Assembly (NCBI GenBank): GCA_964036275.1
Contig: OZ038439.1
Span: forward strand, 1-64,000
Source of the DNA: Litoditis marina
Lineage: Eukaryota; Nematoda; Chromadorea; Rhabditida; Rhabditidae
DNA: 64,000 nucleotides
Direction of reading: 5' to 3'
Below, in pieces: positions 22,301-33,502 of the stretch (position 1 is its first letter; each line of letters starts with the position of its first letter). Under the pieces are notes generated by a model, which saw nothing but the letters and a program-made list of their open reading frames with translations, did no database searches and was not told the origin of the DNA. The position numbers were made by a program, and so were the translations under genes.

Positions 22301-24674
22301 AAATATCCAGAAAAACTCCAAAGGGTTCCTTAAATGCGAAGGGTGAGGCAAAATTTAGAATGACTTCAATCAAAAGCACTGTATTTAAACAGGAAAACGG
22401 GCTCCTGTTGTCATCATCACATCCCGTTTTCCTCCTATAGTTTTGTAACCATATGAAACATCTTAGTTAAGTCAATCCGTCACTGTGAACAAAAAATCAG
22501 GTCCCTATACCATTAAATAAAAAATTCAACTTACTCTTGAAGGATACATGCGTTCTACTTCACGTGACTGAGTTATGAGAACAAACTAAACAAACCTTTA
22601 GTTCGCCGCCGGCGCTTCGACTTCGTTTCTGGCAGTCGTTTGATGGAGGGACACTGAAAAATCAAGTATCAAGTGAGTTAAACACCACAATTTCTGAAAT
22701 CTTCGCCAATCAAGCCAACCATTGAAATGAAGATATTTATTTAATAGATGAAAACCCTTCCAAAACTGACAGCTGATCATGAAATGATAGAGTCCTCATA
22801 GGCTAAACGAGTTTGGTCACCCAAACCCAATACCCAATAACTCCATCCCCATCTGGCTATGATTATCGAAGATCCGAAACGATAACATACCTCAGGAAAT
22901 TTGTCTGAATACACAGAAATGCACCAGGAAATCGACTACTTGAAGAAAAAAATCTTATTTTAAAGCAGAGTCATTGAAGTTCACGTATTTGTCGTACTTT
23001 CTGTCGTATTCGTATAGTCGCGCCTCACTAGTGTATGAACCAGAATTGCCAACCTGGCTGCATTGTTCCTTCCCCTGTTGCCCGTTTTACTGTCCTTCTC
23101 CCTCGATATCGGACTGGGGGTGGGAGGGGGCAAGTAGCTATGGTTTCTCTCCCCCAACACACGAGTCTCCGCGGGGGTGGCACCCGAATACGGCTGAAAC
23201 AAAAGAGCAGTTGAAATCATAGCAAGGTTCGAATATTCAACAAATAAAGTAACATGTTTTCAATTGAACATGTAAAAATTGATGAATTTGCATAAAAAAT
23301 AGACAAACTCTCTCGTTTTCGGGGAAAGCGAAAGAGTGACACGTTTATCGAATTTTTCCGACTATTCGGACAATTCAACTGGTGTGTGGTTGGGATGAGA
23401 GTATCAACAGAATAAAAACGAACTTCTTATTTAACTACCCTTTTGTTAACTATTTAGGTGACCCTTTAACGAATGCATGGTTGACCCTCTTGAAATTAAC
23501 TACTTGGCAATCGCGAATGAATAGTCAGGTGTTACACCTTCGCCACAACGTTAAGGTATTACCATTCTGTAAAAGAAAGCACCTTTCTGATTCAAATACC
23601 CATGAACATCTTGATTTTGCAAAACAAATGTCAAATTCCCATGATTAACTTAACTTGACATCACCTCGAATAGATCATAGGTGGGATAGTGTCAGTTGGA
23701 GGGTTGGATTAGATACGCTTCCACAGAGAAAAAACTAAAAGGTATAAGTCTCCTCTAGGATCTAGGCAATTTTCCAGAAACTGCGGCAACTGTGGAATAG
23801 TTATGTCCTTCCATCCCAGTCAAAAGAAAAGTTACGAACACTCCGGCCAGCTCACCGGATCGCATCTATGGAATAGACTGAAACTAACGTGATTGACGGA
23901 AGTGTTGGGTAGATCAGAACTGGCGGCGGGTGCTGTCCGATTGGCCCGAGAAGAGACGGAGCAACCCATCATACTGCTGGTTCCCATCGACCCGTCGCCT
24001 GCAATGAACACGTCAGGATGATACAGATTACCAAACTACGAAACTACAGAATACTATGTATTCAGATTCGTGATTGCTCTTTGGGTAAATACAACAGAAA
24101 TATTATGCATAATTACGGTTACCAGAACAACATTGAAAATTTCTAATCAAACGCTTGAAAAACTTGTTTCTTGTTCGGTTTTATTATGACAACAACCACA
24201 GAGGCTTCTCGAGGAAAAACGCCATCCAGTTAATAAGACGGAATAAAGAAGACAAGTTCTTTCCTTTAAGTTAACAAAGTCCAGCCAGCAGCCACACATG
24301 GTTCGCCTTGCTGAAATACCATATAAGACTTGGCAAACTAAAAGATTTCGGAAAAGCTCATATTTTTTTCCATTTTTGATTGAAATAATAAGTCTAGTTT
24401 AGCTGAAATAACTCGTTTTGTTCACTGCAGGCTATTAAATTCGACAAAACCATCAGAAATTGAAAAAATATATAAGCTTTTCCGAAATCTTTTAGTTTGC
24501 CAGGTCTTATATACATCGCATGGATAGGTCAAAAATGTAAGGTCCAAGTTTAGAAAAAAAGTAAGTTAGCTTACTGTGTGAAATCTTCTCCAGTCGGGCC
24601 AGTCTGGCCTTCGACTGTTTCTGCGCCATGCGAATCATCTCGGACGCCGTCAACTTGCGGCCAGAATCCCCCAT
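19333..24674 (-). CDS. mps1/TTK: Mps1/TTK-family protein kinase (spindle checkpoint)
   Basis: Exons (minus): 24674-24575, 23998-23889, 23193-23029, 22904-22891, 22653-22596, 22213-22058, 21519-21365, 21165-21005, 20907-20807, 20590-20492, 20406-20308, 20035-19958, 19785-19719, 19472-19333; at least 501 aa, phases all compatible. Kinase domain about residues 187-455: Gly loop [13 protein letters not shown] lysine K217, catalytic HSDLKPAN (D312), DFG 329-331, then [10 protein letters not shown] in place of APE and [31 protein letters not shown] and MPPE are signatures of Mps1/TTK, the dual-specificity kinase that starts spindle-assembly checkpoint signalling at kinetochores by phosphorylating Knl1 MELT repeats. 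The ATG follows TTTCAG by 3 bases (likely trans-splice site). The N-terminal 186 residues have no evident TPR. Exon 4 is a 14-base microexon. The 3' end is unresolved: exon 14 ends at a weak GTGGAC donor, and without splicing the frame stops at 19093. Confidence 0.9.
20920..20995. repeat. GA-rich microsatellite in a kinase intron
   Basis: Irregular (GA)n/(AGAA)n tract on + between kinase exons 8 and 9. It would be a pyrimidine tract ahead of the exon 9 acceptor on the coding strand. Confidence 0.8.
23265..23395. repeat. MITE family B copy
   Basis: Has the family B core (aaaaaTAGACAAA, CGTTTTCGG-GAAA) and the end TTTTTCCGACTATTCGGACAA-TT-ACTGGTGTG. Kinase intron 2. Confidence 0.6.
24321..24512. 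repeat. foldback element with about 38-bp arms
   Basis: The left arm ATATAAGACTTGGCAAACTA continuing to GGAAAAGCT is matched as reverse complement by AGCTTTTCCGAAATC through CAGGTCTTATAT, with one or two mismatches. Loop about 115 bp. Kinase intron 1. A single copy was seen. Confidence 0.8.
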
Positions 24675-24843
24675 GGTCTGAAAGTTTGATTTGAAGGATG
24701 AACTTGAACAGTCAACATCGGATACCGAAAGTTTAAGAAAAAAGTTTAAGGTTTAAGGATATTAGTTATGAAAAGTAGAGGTGTTTTATACCTAGACTTG
24801 ATACGGAAGAGGACAACTATAATGATTAACAAATTAAGGTACC

Positions 24844-25048
24844 TGGAAAAAGTCATTCGAAAATAAAAGTCATTAAAGTAAAAGTCATTCAAAAGTAAAA
24901 GTCATTAATTCACTTTTAGTCAGGATTTGAAAAATACGAAAATTTTTGAAAACTTTATTTCTGATTCTAAACTGTTTTTGTACTTAATGACTTTTACTTT
25001 CAAATGACTTTTACTTTAATGACTTTTAATTTTGAATGACTTATTCTG
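24844..25048. repeat. foldback element with internal AAAAGTCATT repeats
   Basis: AAAAGTCATT recurs four times on the left arm and its complement AATGACTTTT four times on the right, giving roughly 65-bp imperfect arms around an AT-rich loop. It lies just upstream of the kinase start. Confidence 0.8.
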
Positions 25049-25383
25049 GTTGCCACAAATTAACACGTTCTGAGGATTTATTATGTCACGAAGATAATTG
25101 TATACCAGAGAGAGAACAGAATATAGAGCTAGCAAACGGTTCAACAACAACACACGCTGTGTTATAGAGAACGGTTTGTCTCATGTTAATAAAAGGCGGG
25201 GCGAGAGAGATCAAAATAAGAGAGATCAAAGGATAAAAACTAACGTTTTCGTTCGTGAATGAATAAATAACAATCGAGCAACGAATCAACCATTTTAGGG
25301 AGATAGAGCCACTACATGTGTGTGGCGAAGAGACTAATATAATAAATAAATTGCTTGTTTCTTCTATGATTGAAAATAGTTTT

Positions 25384-26209
25384 TATACCTCCGTTTCACT
25401 ACGGCATAAACTAAATTTCGAACAATTTAGGCGTGAAAGGCTTCATTCAACAACAGTGTGCAACAACATACAATCAATGACAATTCGATGATCCGAAACT
25501 TTACAAAACATATACAAACATTGGGATGTATAAACAACAATACAAGTCAAAGAAGGAACAAAGAATAGTGAATGGGACAGGGACAGGGAAGTGAGAGAGA
25601 GAGAGAGAGGGAGAGGGAGAAAGAGCAAATAAGAGATCAAAATCTCTGAAAAAAGCTGAAAACTAGAGAAATCCTATCCGGTTTGTCCAGAACTAACCTA
25701 GCAAACACTTGAAGACGGATCATCGAATTCCAACGTTAGCTTGCGAAATTCCAACATTAAACCAGGTGCGCGAAATAGCATCACCATCACCACCATTGAT
25801 ATTAATTTTGTGCGGTTATTCTCAGTAATAAGAAAGTGTAGGCTCTGGCTCACGTATGCAATATGAATGGGTCAACTTTGTTAAGCTTGAGAGGGGCCTT
25901 GTAATCAGGCTATGCTATTCTGGTGAGCTATCTAATGATCTCAAATCTAGCGCCCGACGTTTGTACCTATACTGTTTCCTTAGCAGGAAGTTCCAGGTGT
26001 GCGTCCAAGCCCCTTCTACCATTATCTATCTACATTGGGGGAGGGTGGGCGGGACATAACACACACTGTTGACGAAAAACCTGGATAAAGAAAAGCTCGC
26101 TTGGAAACTCGCTAGTTCAGTTCCACGACTGAACTTCAGGGTCTCCGTGGCGAGACCCTTAAGGCTCATTCAGCCTTCTTCACACTTACTAAACTGTTCG
26201 AAATAACAC
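25384..26209 (+). mobile_element. mobile-element unit 1 (short)
   Basis: Begins with a 65-bp block (B, 25384-25448, TTATACCTCCG to GGCTTCATT) and ends with a 156-bp block (A, 26054-26209). Both blocks are repeated exactly in unit 2, which abuts it head to tail. Part of B is an imperfect inverted repeat of the end of A (ATTTCGAACA-TTTAG). The interior (about 600 bp) has no recognisable protein and does not match the interior of unit 2. Confidence 0.65.
26054..26209 (+). repeat. block A: three-hairpin terminal repeat, copy 1
   Basis: 156 bp, identical to 29136-29291. Three consecutive hairpins: GTTCAGT/ACTGAAC (loop TCCACG), AGGGTCTC/GAGACCCT (loop CGTGGC) and AAGGCT/AGCCTT (loop CATTC). Loops 1 and 2 are complementary over five bases (CCACG with CGTGG), which would allow a kissing interaction. 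Confidence 0.85.
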
Positions 26210-28144
26210 TTATACCTCCGTTTCACTACGGCATAAACTAAATTTCGAACAATTTAGGCGTGAAAGGCTTCATTGGACTACAAAGCCGGGGGGCTACAGA
26301 AAAGTGGAAGAGCGGTCTATTTAGTGCGTGGCAAGACAACCCTTTGCCAACGTTAGAACTAAGATGAACGGGTTTCCTTTCTGAAGTATGAAAGGCCCTG
26401 TATACGTTGTCGAACGCCAAGTTTTATACTCGATACCGTTACGAAGCAATGAATGAGGAAAGCGGAAAAAGTCACTATGTGGTTGAGGAACGAGAACTAT
26501 ATTGCGCGATCATCGCTCAGAAAAGTCGCCATTTGCTGACACATGTTCTTCCACTTTTGGGAATACGTAACGAACGATATAGTAATAAAAATTAAAGCCT
26601 CTAGCTGGAACTAAAGTCCTAATCGGCCGGGGTAAGTAGGATGACTTCTCATCGTCCTTAACAATCTCTTTCAGTCTTGCAGGTGACGAACTTCGACCTT
26701 CTAGATCTGGGGCCTGAAATAAATTCCTATCATCTCCCAATAAGTTCATGATCATAACTTCGCGATACAGGTACATAGGAAAGATCTTCCGTGACAAAAT
26801 AGGAACAATGCGAGATTACTCAAACCAACTGCACCACCATGATCGACAGAAAGCCTCTATTCTTGAAACTACAAAAAAATCTCCAGAGGTGAAAATACGA
26901 TTAAGGAATCATCGAACTACATTGAACGTGTGCGCCTGAGTCAGGCAAGAAGGTAATTTAATATCTAAACGGTTGGTCTGTAACCGGAACAGCTACTGAG
27001 GATACTGATAAAACTTTGGCTCAAATAGAATGAACATTTTGAACCCTCAAAGTCCGACTCCTTTTCACCCATTGAAGGGAATTAACCAATTTGGTTTGAA
27101 ATACAAAAATTCTCCAAATTTATCGAAGATGGATTCCTTGTCCTTCACGTAGAACATTTGGGTGTTGCAAATGCAAGACTCTTCACTGAATTTCGATTTT
27201 CAGAACGGTAGACCAAAAACTGACACTTATCGTAGAGATCAACATATAAAATGCAAAGAACGTTATGCTAGACCAGGTCTATATCATGCCACCTATTTAG
27301 ATCTATTTTAGATAAAGGGTGTTGAAAAGAATAAGAAATTAAAAGATTGAAACAATTACTCTCGTGGAGACCCTCACTGTACTTGCTGACGATGCATTAT
27401 ATCCGACGGAGCACTACTCCAACTTCCATGATAAACCCAAATTTGACGTTACCACAATCCACAACCACACCGGATCCGGATAAAGGGTGCGATATCCCAA
27501 TTAGTGCCCCCCTTGACTCGAAACGAAAACTTGACAAAAATATACGTATACGAACGAATCTACTGCTCTCCGCTAGTTTATCTTCTAACGGCATAATTAG
27601 TGAAATCGATAAACATATGTATAAAACACGATGTTTCGAAACAGACATCAAAACGAGTGGTTAACTTTAGACGATTGCGTGACCCTAGATGTCTTCGACC
27701 CTCGAGTGAGCACAGAAAATTTGCGATTCCCCGATCTGAACTGAACGCGTATACCTAAAGGACAGTACATTCGAACCTTATCCTGTCCAGACTTGGAACC
27801 ATGGTTGGTGCGGGGTGCCTACGTACAATCAACACTGACTGATGCTCACTTTTGTCATTTTTCTATGGACACATATGAGAAGCCATAATCGGCGGCAAGG
27901 ATAGTAGATACTATAAATTTTTCGCGTTTTCCGGTCCAACGTACTAACTTTTCGGCGCTGGGTGCTGCTATGCCTACTTTTCTCGACCTCATTTGAAACA
28001 GTTTTACATATGGTTTCGAGAACCGATCAATTCTAGATTAAAATTTAAAGAAATTGGTTCAAATTTCAAATAATCAAATGACGAGACTTTGCATTTAACA
28101 GAACCCCCCACAAAGTGTCTCAATCCCAAAGAGATAAATCGGCA

Positions 28145-28360
28145 CCGAGGGCCGAGAAAACAGAAGTCACAAGTCATCAAAAGCCATGATAATTTTCTAG
28201 AAACAGGCGTCGAGAGCCAAAATCACTACCAGAAAAGGCGTCGAGAGCCATATTTAACTACCAGAAAAAGTCTCGAGAAACATTATAACTACAAGTAATA
28301 GGCTTCGAGAGCCCTAACGTGGCATCGAGAGCCCCAATGTGGCATCGAGAGCCAATATTA
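28145..28360. repeat. irregular GGC(A/G)TCGAGAGCC tandem repeat
   Basis: Six or seven copies of a TCGAGAGCC core at irregular 20-40 base spacing, within unit 2. Not a CRISPR array: the repeat is short, spacing irregular, host eukaryotic. Confidence 0.75.
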
Positions 28361-28472
28361 AAACCGTACATAGCGAGTACCAAACGACAAATTGAACTAT
28401 CCGTTATGTGCATATATGGCACTTTATCAAAACACAACCATCTGCCTCGCCAGGGGTCTCGGGAAACGCACC

Positions 28473-28650
28473 TTTACCCATACCCCAGTAAAGTTGTCCG
28501 AAAAGTCAGAACAAATAGAAAAACGGACTACTTTTTCGCCGAAAAGAAGACAATCGGTCTACTTTTGATGAAAAAATCATAATTTTTCACTTGTTTACAT
28601 ACGAAAACGGACTAATTTTTGTCACTTAGTCAGACCTTACTGGTGTTTGC
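28473..28650. repeat. MITE family B copy, well preserved
   Basis: Starts ACCCCAGTAAAGTTGTCCGA and ends GTCAGACCTTACTGGTGT; the ends form imperfect inverted repeats. The core has GGACTACTTTTTCGCCGAAAA. It is inserted inside mobile-element unit 2, so it is younger than that unit. Confidence 0.8.
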
Positions 28651-29291
28651 CTTTACCATTACAACAATTTTCAAAAGGTTGAAGAAAAAGAGAACGCGAA
28701 GGAAGTTGGGACCAGCAAGAGGTTGGTTCCGCGATTTACAAGAAGTGTAAATGAAATGTTAGCCTGATTAAGAGAACCGGCATAGGGAATGTCATCCATA
28801 TGACCATAACTCAAACGACGAGAAAATACTCGAAAAACTTTTACAAATTGCGGAAGTAGAGACCTATGATGTAAATAAGTTGCGTGGAACGCCTTACTTG
28901 GTGCAAAAGTAAAAATGCCGACTAAGCGATCAAGAGGGAAATTTCCGCAAACATGCCAGTGAAACAATAAGAATTGAATTTAAGTTGAAAATTAGGGTTG
29001 AAGTGCCAATTTTAATTATTTTGGTTAAAAGGGGTAAAATGGAAAAAGACTGGCGGAATCGAGATTGTTGAATGAAGGGAAGCCGTATAAAGAGTATAAC
29101 GTGCTTAAAATACCATTAAAACACATAATAAAATAACATAACACACACTGTTGACGAAAAACCTGGATAAAGAAAAGCTCGCTTGGAAACTCGCTAGTTC
29201 AGTTCCACGACTGAACTTCAGGGTCTCCGTGGCGAGACCCTTAAGGCTCATTCAGCCTTCTTCACACTTACTAAACTGTTCGAAATAACAC

Positions 29292-29752
29292 GTATAATTA
29301 AATCCAACGATGCACATAATCTTACATTGGCGCCAAAATATATTCAAATAATGCGAATGGGGCGCGTTTAATACCAGACTGTACAAATCGAAACTCGCCG
29401 CTTGCTTTCATTATTTGACCAACTAACAGGCGGTGGGATTTCATTTGTCAGCTATAAAATTCCTCCGAAGGCCCGTGAATTACGTACTTACGTACGTAGT
29501 TAACGTACTAGAATGACTCATTTCACTTCGACAAGAGAAGACGAGAAATAACAAGTGGTCTTCATCTTATTCCAACCATTTCACAGTAAAAAAACACAAT
29601 ACGTGCAATTTCAACATATTTATATTAATTCAGAAAACAACGAAACAAATTTTGTCAAAATCAACAGCTAATAATGAACGATTAATGAACATCTCGGCAA
29701 ACACTAACTAACATTTTTACACTGATACACAATCTATATATAAAGTTGATGA
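29292..29752. other. spacer between the mobile element and mrpl-4
   Basis: AT-rich, presumably the mrpl-4 3' UTR and downstream flank. No gene or clear repeat recognised. Confidence 0.5.
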
Positions 29753-32700
29753 TTAAACAATCGGGGGTTGATATTTATCTTCTTCCTCACTAGCTTCCGC
29801 CATTATTACATCCTTGAAGTCCATATATCTGAAACAACACTTGAGCTGAATAAGTCTTTTCCAGATGAAAATCGACCGACTACGGTAGATCTGAAATTAA
29901 GATTGGGCAGAGAATGTGTTTTTGTGCTGATGGTGATTCCCAATATTTTTCTGTCGTAACTACTGCAGGTTGGGTGGGTCTAAGTACAACGCGAGAGAAT
30001 TAAGTATTACAGTGAAAAGTACTAACTTGGCGACATATTGTAAATAGTTCACCAATAGTAACCTCGAACCCGAGCTCACCTGTACTTCTTGTTCAACGGT
30101 TCCGTGCGATGAAGATGATGAAGAATGCGCTCCTCCACCATGTCGACCGCTTTCCGGGAGAAGACTACGGTATCGTATTTGAGCAGCGAATAACAATTGA
30201 GGCCGTAGACCGGCATCACATTGAACGAGGGAATCTGTTCACAGGCGGCAGTCAGACCCCCAGTCACCTGTAATAGAAAAAAAAGCCATAAATATTTTAA
30301 ATTTGTTGAAGCATACTAGTAAGGTGCGACTATTCCACAAACAAGGGATCGTTATTCATTTGAATAAGTATAAATAGTTCGTTTTTTTATTGGCGATCTC
30401 TCCCGATACGGCCAAAAAGCAGTCATACTTCCGGATCAAGGCGAAAAGAGTGATCATGCGCCAGAGTGTATTGAGCATGAGAGGCTTAATACTTATACTT
30501 GCGTCTCGAATCATGGTTCTCCAAGTACTGCAGTAAAAAGTGGACAAATCAATATCGAGAAAAAAATGTAATTTACATATAATTCAGCGACGAAACAGAA
30601 CGGGAATCAGCTTTTTCCATACACCAGTAAAATACGTGTACTTAGCAAAAAAGTAGTGCGATTTCAGATTGAAACACGTTGAAAATTAATGATTTTGCAT
30701 CGAAAATAGACTAATGTCCTCGTTTTCGGCGTAAAAGTAGTTTTTCCAACTTTAGTGGAGTATGGCTCTTTCATCAACTTGCCTCATCAGATTCGGAGAC
30801 GAAGAGAACCGAATATCCCCAGTTCCTCGAATCGGCCAAGTCGTGAAGATACTGCGCATCCGCATCCGGCAGATTATTCAGGCTGGAATAGCTATTGTTA
30901 TTGTTATAAATAGACCAATAGGACAAGAGAGAGAGAAGTCATTGGACATTGGGAAGAACCAGCAGGCCGATATAAATACGTATCACGGAGAAGAAAGAGA
31001 TCGAGAGTAGAAGATTGTTGACAAACGAGAACAATGGTTCATTTTATTCCTACTGGACTCCTACAGTATACATGCAACTCAACTGTCGAAGAATATATGT
31101 TTTCCATCAAATCCAAAAACATCACCTATGTTTTTGTTAGAAAGGCATTTAATAAATAAAGAAACTGGTACGAAAATATGGTACGTTGTCGATAACTTGA
31201 AGATACAGAAAAATGGAAGTCTCAAATGTATACTGTAGGAGACCAAGTAGGAACGATAAGAACTATAAAATAAGACGGAAACGTGTGATATGTGACTAGT
31301 GACTAACCTGTCCACGATGTGTAGACCGTCCTGTGCATGCTTCAAAGTCAGAGCGACACAGAGTCCTGCAAATAAACAATCAATAAACACTAATATGAAT
31401 TGCAACATTCAAGTGAGCAAAACAATTCTATGCTGATTCCGAACAAGAAACATTACCAGCATCTTGTTTTCGATAAAAAAAACTATTTTGGAAGGATCTG
31501 TCGCTTTTTCTGAACTTCCCGACAAAACATACTAGTGCGTCTCGTTGTTTCATTTTAGATTAATAATAATAATAATCTTTTACGGCAACTATTTCAGCCG
31601 TGTGTTACTTTATACATACAAATACAACCAAGACAGTGATCACAATGTAGTATCCGTAGAGGGGTGGGGTCCGTAGATGAGAAACTAGGCATGGGTGAGC
31701 TTTATTACCAGCTCATGCGGTCCGCCATGAAGATACCGCGCCGAGTGGGGATCGAACCATGGTGTTTTGAGTGCTAGCGCGCACACAACCAGTCGACCAC
31801 TCGGATTCTCTCTTTACTAGCTATTCAAACGATGTGATACGGTCTTTTTAACCGAGGGAAAATGATTCTAGTTCCGTGAACTGTGAGATCTGAGATTGAT
31901 GAACGTCCGGCAATACGAGCGAACTTGAAATCACCTCTTCCGAGCAACTACGCATGGAAATAACTCAAAATAACCGTAAATTTCCCGCGACAACGTATAT
32001 TTCCAGAGAATACTCAGATGAAACCATTGGTTGCCGGTAAATTACCTTGTAGTCTGATAGCGTCCGGCAGCATGTAGAACCAGGTGCGTGGTCCCCTGAC
32101 TCCGTGAGCGAAACCGCCATGAATGAACTGCGGCGAGCGAATCGAACCCACGTGAGCTCGACCAGTTTTCTTCTGCGGCCACGGTTTACGACCTGAAATA
32201 CAACCCGTAAAGCTCTCGATTCTCAAAATGCACTCTATTCATGTTTAAATTTTGTTGATCCGATTATATTGATAAAAATCAATATATTATTATATTTAAT
32301 ATTTAATATATTGTAGGGATAGCCAGAAAAAAAAGAACTCCGTTTTACCCAATAGCGAAATTTATTTATTGTTGATGCAAAATCATGAAGCATAGTTTTG
32401 TATTTGAGCCGGAAAACGGACCACTTTTTGAACCCACCTGACTGGTGTATGGTAGTATATCTTGAAACGAACTACTTCTTAGATACTAGTCCAACCTACC
32501 TGGTATGTAAACACAGTATAAGATATTTGTTGAAATACAACCAACCTCCGCCGGGCATCTCGGCGCGCGTCAACTGTTTCGTCAGCTGGACATTTCGATA
32601 GTTCGTCTGCCAGGTGACGTTGCGGTGTAGAATGTCGAGGCGGGGCGCAACTCGAAACACATCCGGGTGCAGATCAATCACACCCAACTTCTTCTCCTCT

Positions 32701-33502
32701 ACCGCGTCCAGAGAACACACCCACGCCTGCAGAAACACACTACATTAGGGCCCTAAGGCCCCTTTTTGGTAACCTATTTATCAGGTTACCTTGGTGAGTT
32801 AACCTGCAAGTAACTGAAAACTAAAATCCGGTTACCGTTCGAACTAAATAATTCACACTGCTACTCACAATGACTGGCGCCCATTTTCTGCGACTAGCAA
32901 ACTACGAAAGCGAGAGAGCATGTAGGTCAATGAGGTCACAGACACCTGCGTATCTCTGACCTGCACACACACACTAGATTAGAAGAAAGCACAAATGTGA
33001 ACGTAGGAAAGAAAACATATTTATCATAGGTCGATAGAAGACCACTACCACCACGTAGTGGCCGCCAGAAGAGCAGAGAACTGCGGGTGCCCGGCTGTCT
33101 ACTTATCTGTCCAACTACTACACTAATAATAAATAGGCCGTCTGAGGTCTGATGGCAACCTTATCTCACAACGAAATCACCATGTTGATGTTTTCTAAAA
33201 CAAAAGGTTTTCTGGACGGCAGTCAGCCTTTACAGTACGTGGAGGAATGTTTTTCACATAAGACCTGTTATTTCCATGATACATTTGAAGTTTCATTGGC
33301 AGGCTACCAGAGTCTGTGGGAATGGTGAGAACTATAACTGACAGCTCACCTGTGGCGTTTCGACGAAGGGACTAGCAGGGACCCTCCAGAGCTTTCTGTC
33401 GAGATCCGGGCTCGTTGGTGAGCCCTTCAGTTCTGCGGCTGCCGCAGTTGAGAGAGACCGCACCTGGCCTCGCAGCAATGTCGACAGCTGGCCGGCCAAC
33501 AT
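29753..33502 (-). CDS. mrpl-4: mitochondrial large-subunit ribosomal protein uL4m
   Basis: Complete 300-aa model, exons (minus): 33502-33350, 32726-32546, 32192-32046, 31365-31308, 30882-30783, 30267-30080, 29828-29753. The N-terminus ([17 protein letters not shown]) is a basic amphipathic mitochondrial presequence. Family hallmarks follow: WQTNYRN, the [21 protein letters not shown] core, [27 protein letters not shown] and [19 protein letters not shown]. It binds mitochondrial 23S-type rRNA and lines the exit tunnel. Intron 5 uses a GC donor (GAG/GCAAGT): only this choice keeps the frame and gives [10 protein letters not shown] joined to [10 protein letters not shown] as in the family. The first base of the start region lies 6 bases from a MITE B element. 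The neighbour upstream, mrps-2, is another mitoribosomal gene on the same strand. Confidence 0.95.
30618..30766. repeat. MITE family B copy next to the GC donor of mrpl-4 intron 5
   Basis: From CCATACACCAGTAAAATACG to TTTAGTGGAGTATGGC, with inverted ends and a TTTTCGGCGTAAAAGTAG core. It ends about 16 bases from the exon 5 boundary at 30783. Confidence 0.75.
31036..31250. repeat. foldback, TCCTACTG-GACTCCTACAGTATAC arms
   Basis: TTCCTACTGGACTCCTACAG at 31046-31070 is matched in reverse complement by CTGTAGGAGACCAAGTAGGA at 31230-31250. A related pair of arms is at 54655-54850. mrpl-4 intron 4. Confidence 0.7.
31559..31804 (-). mobile_element. tRNA-derived SINE copy, (TTA)n tail
   Basis: On the minus strand: A box TGGTCGACTGG, B box GGTTCGATCCC, the body shared with 3576-3782, and a 3' tail of (TTA)n. 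Nearly identical over about 245 bp to 42690-42935 (a handful of differences seen by eye). mrpl-4 intron 3. Confidence 0.85.

Larger units (their letters stand above)
26210..29291 (+). mobile_element. mobile-element unit 2 (3.1 kb, degenerate interior)
   Basis: Starts with block B (26210-26274), identical to 25384-25448, and ends with block A (29136-29291), identical to 26054-26209. The interior has only short broken frames. I recognise no transposase, integrase or reverse transcriptase. An alternative reading is an LTR-type element at 26054-29291 with A as a short LTR (TGTT near its start, AACA near its end), but no primer-binding site or pol is visible. The identical ends argue for recent activity or homogenisation. 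Confidence 0.6.

Noticed and set aside
26054..26100. Hammerhead ribozyme in block A (CTGTTGACGAAA resembles the core)
   Set aside because: The conserved CTGATGA is not matched and stems I-III could not be drawn.
28145..28360. CRISPR-like array
   Set aside because: Repeat core is 9-10 bases with irregular spacing, in a eukaryotic genome, inside a degenerate mobile element.
26407..28967. Several 60-105 codon frames inside mobile-element unit 2 as a transposase
   Set aside because: None shows DDE, HUH, integrase or reverse-transcriptase motifs; frames are broken and on both strands.
26054..29291. Intact LTR retrotransposon with 156-bp LTRs
   Set aside because: No primer-binding site after the first A block, no gag/pol frames, and block B repeated on the far left fits a tandem unit model better. 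Kept only as an alternative.
30356..30547. 63-codon minus-strand frame in mrpl-4 intron 5 as an extra exon
   Set aside because: Would break phase; the GC donor at 30782 joins exons 5 and 6 directly and restores the family sequence.
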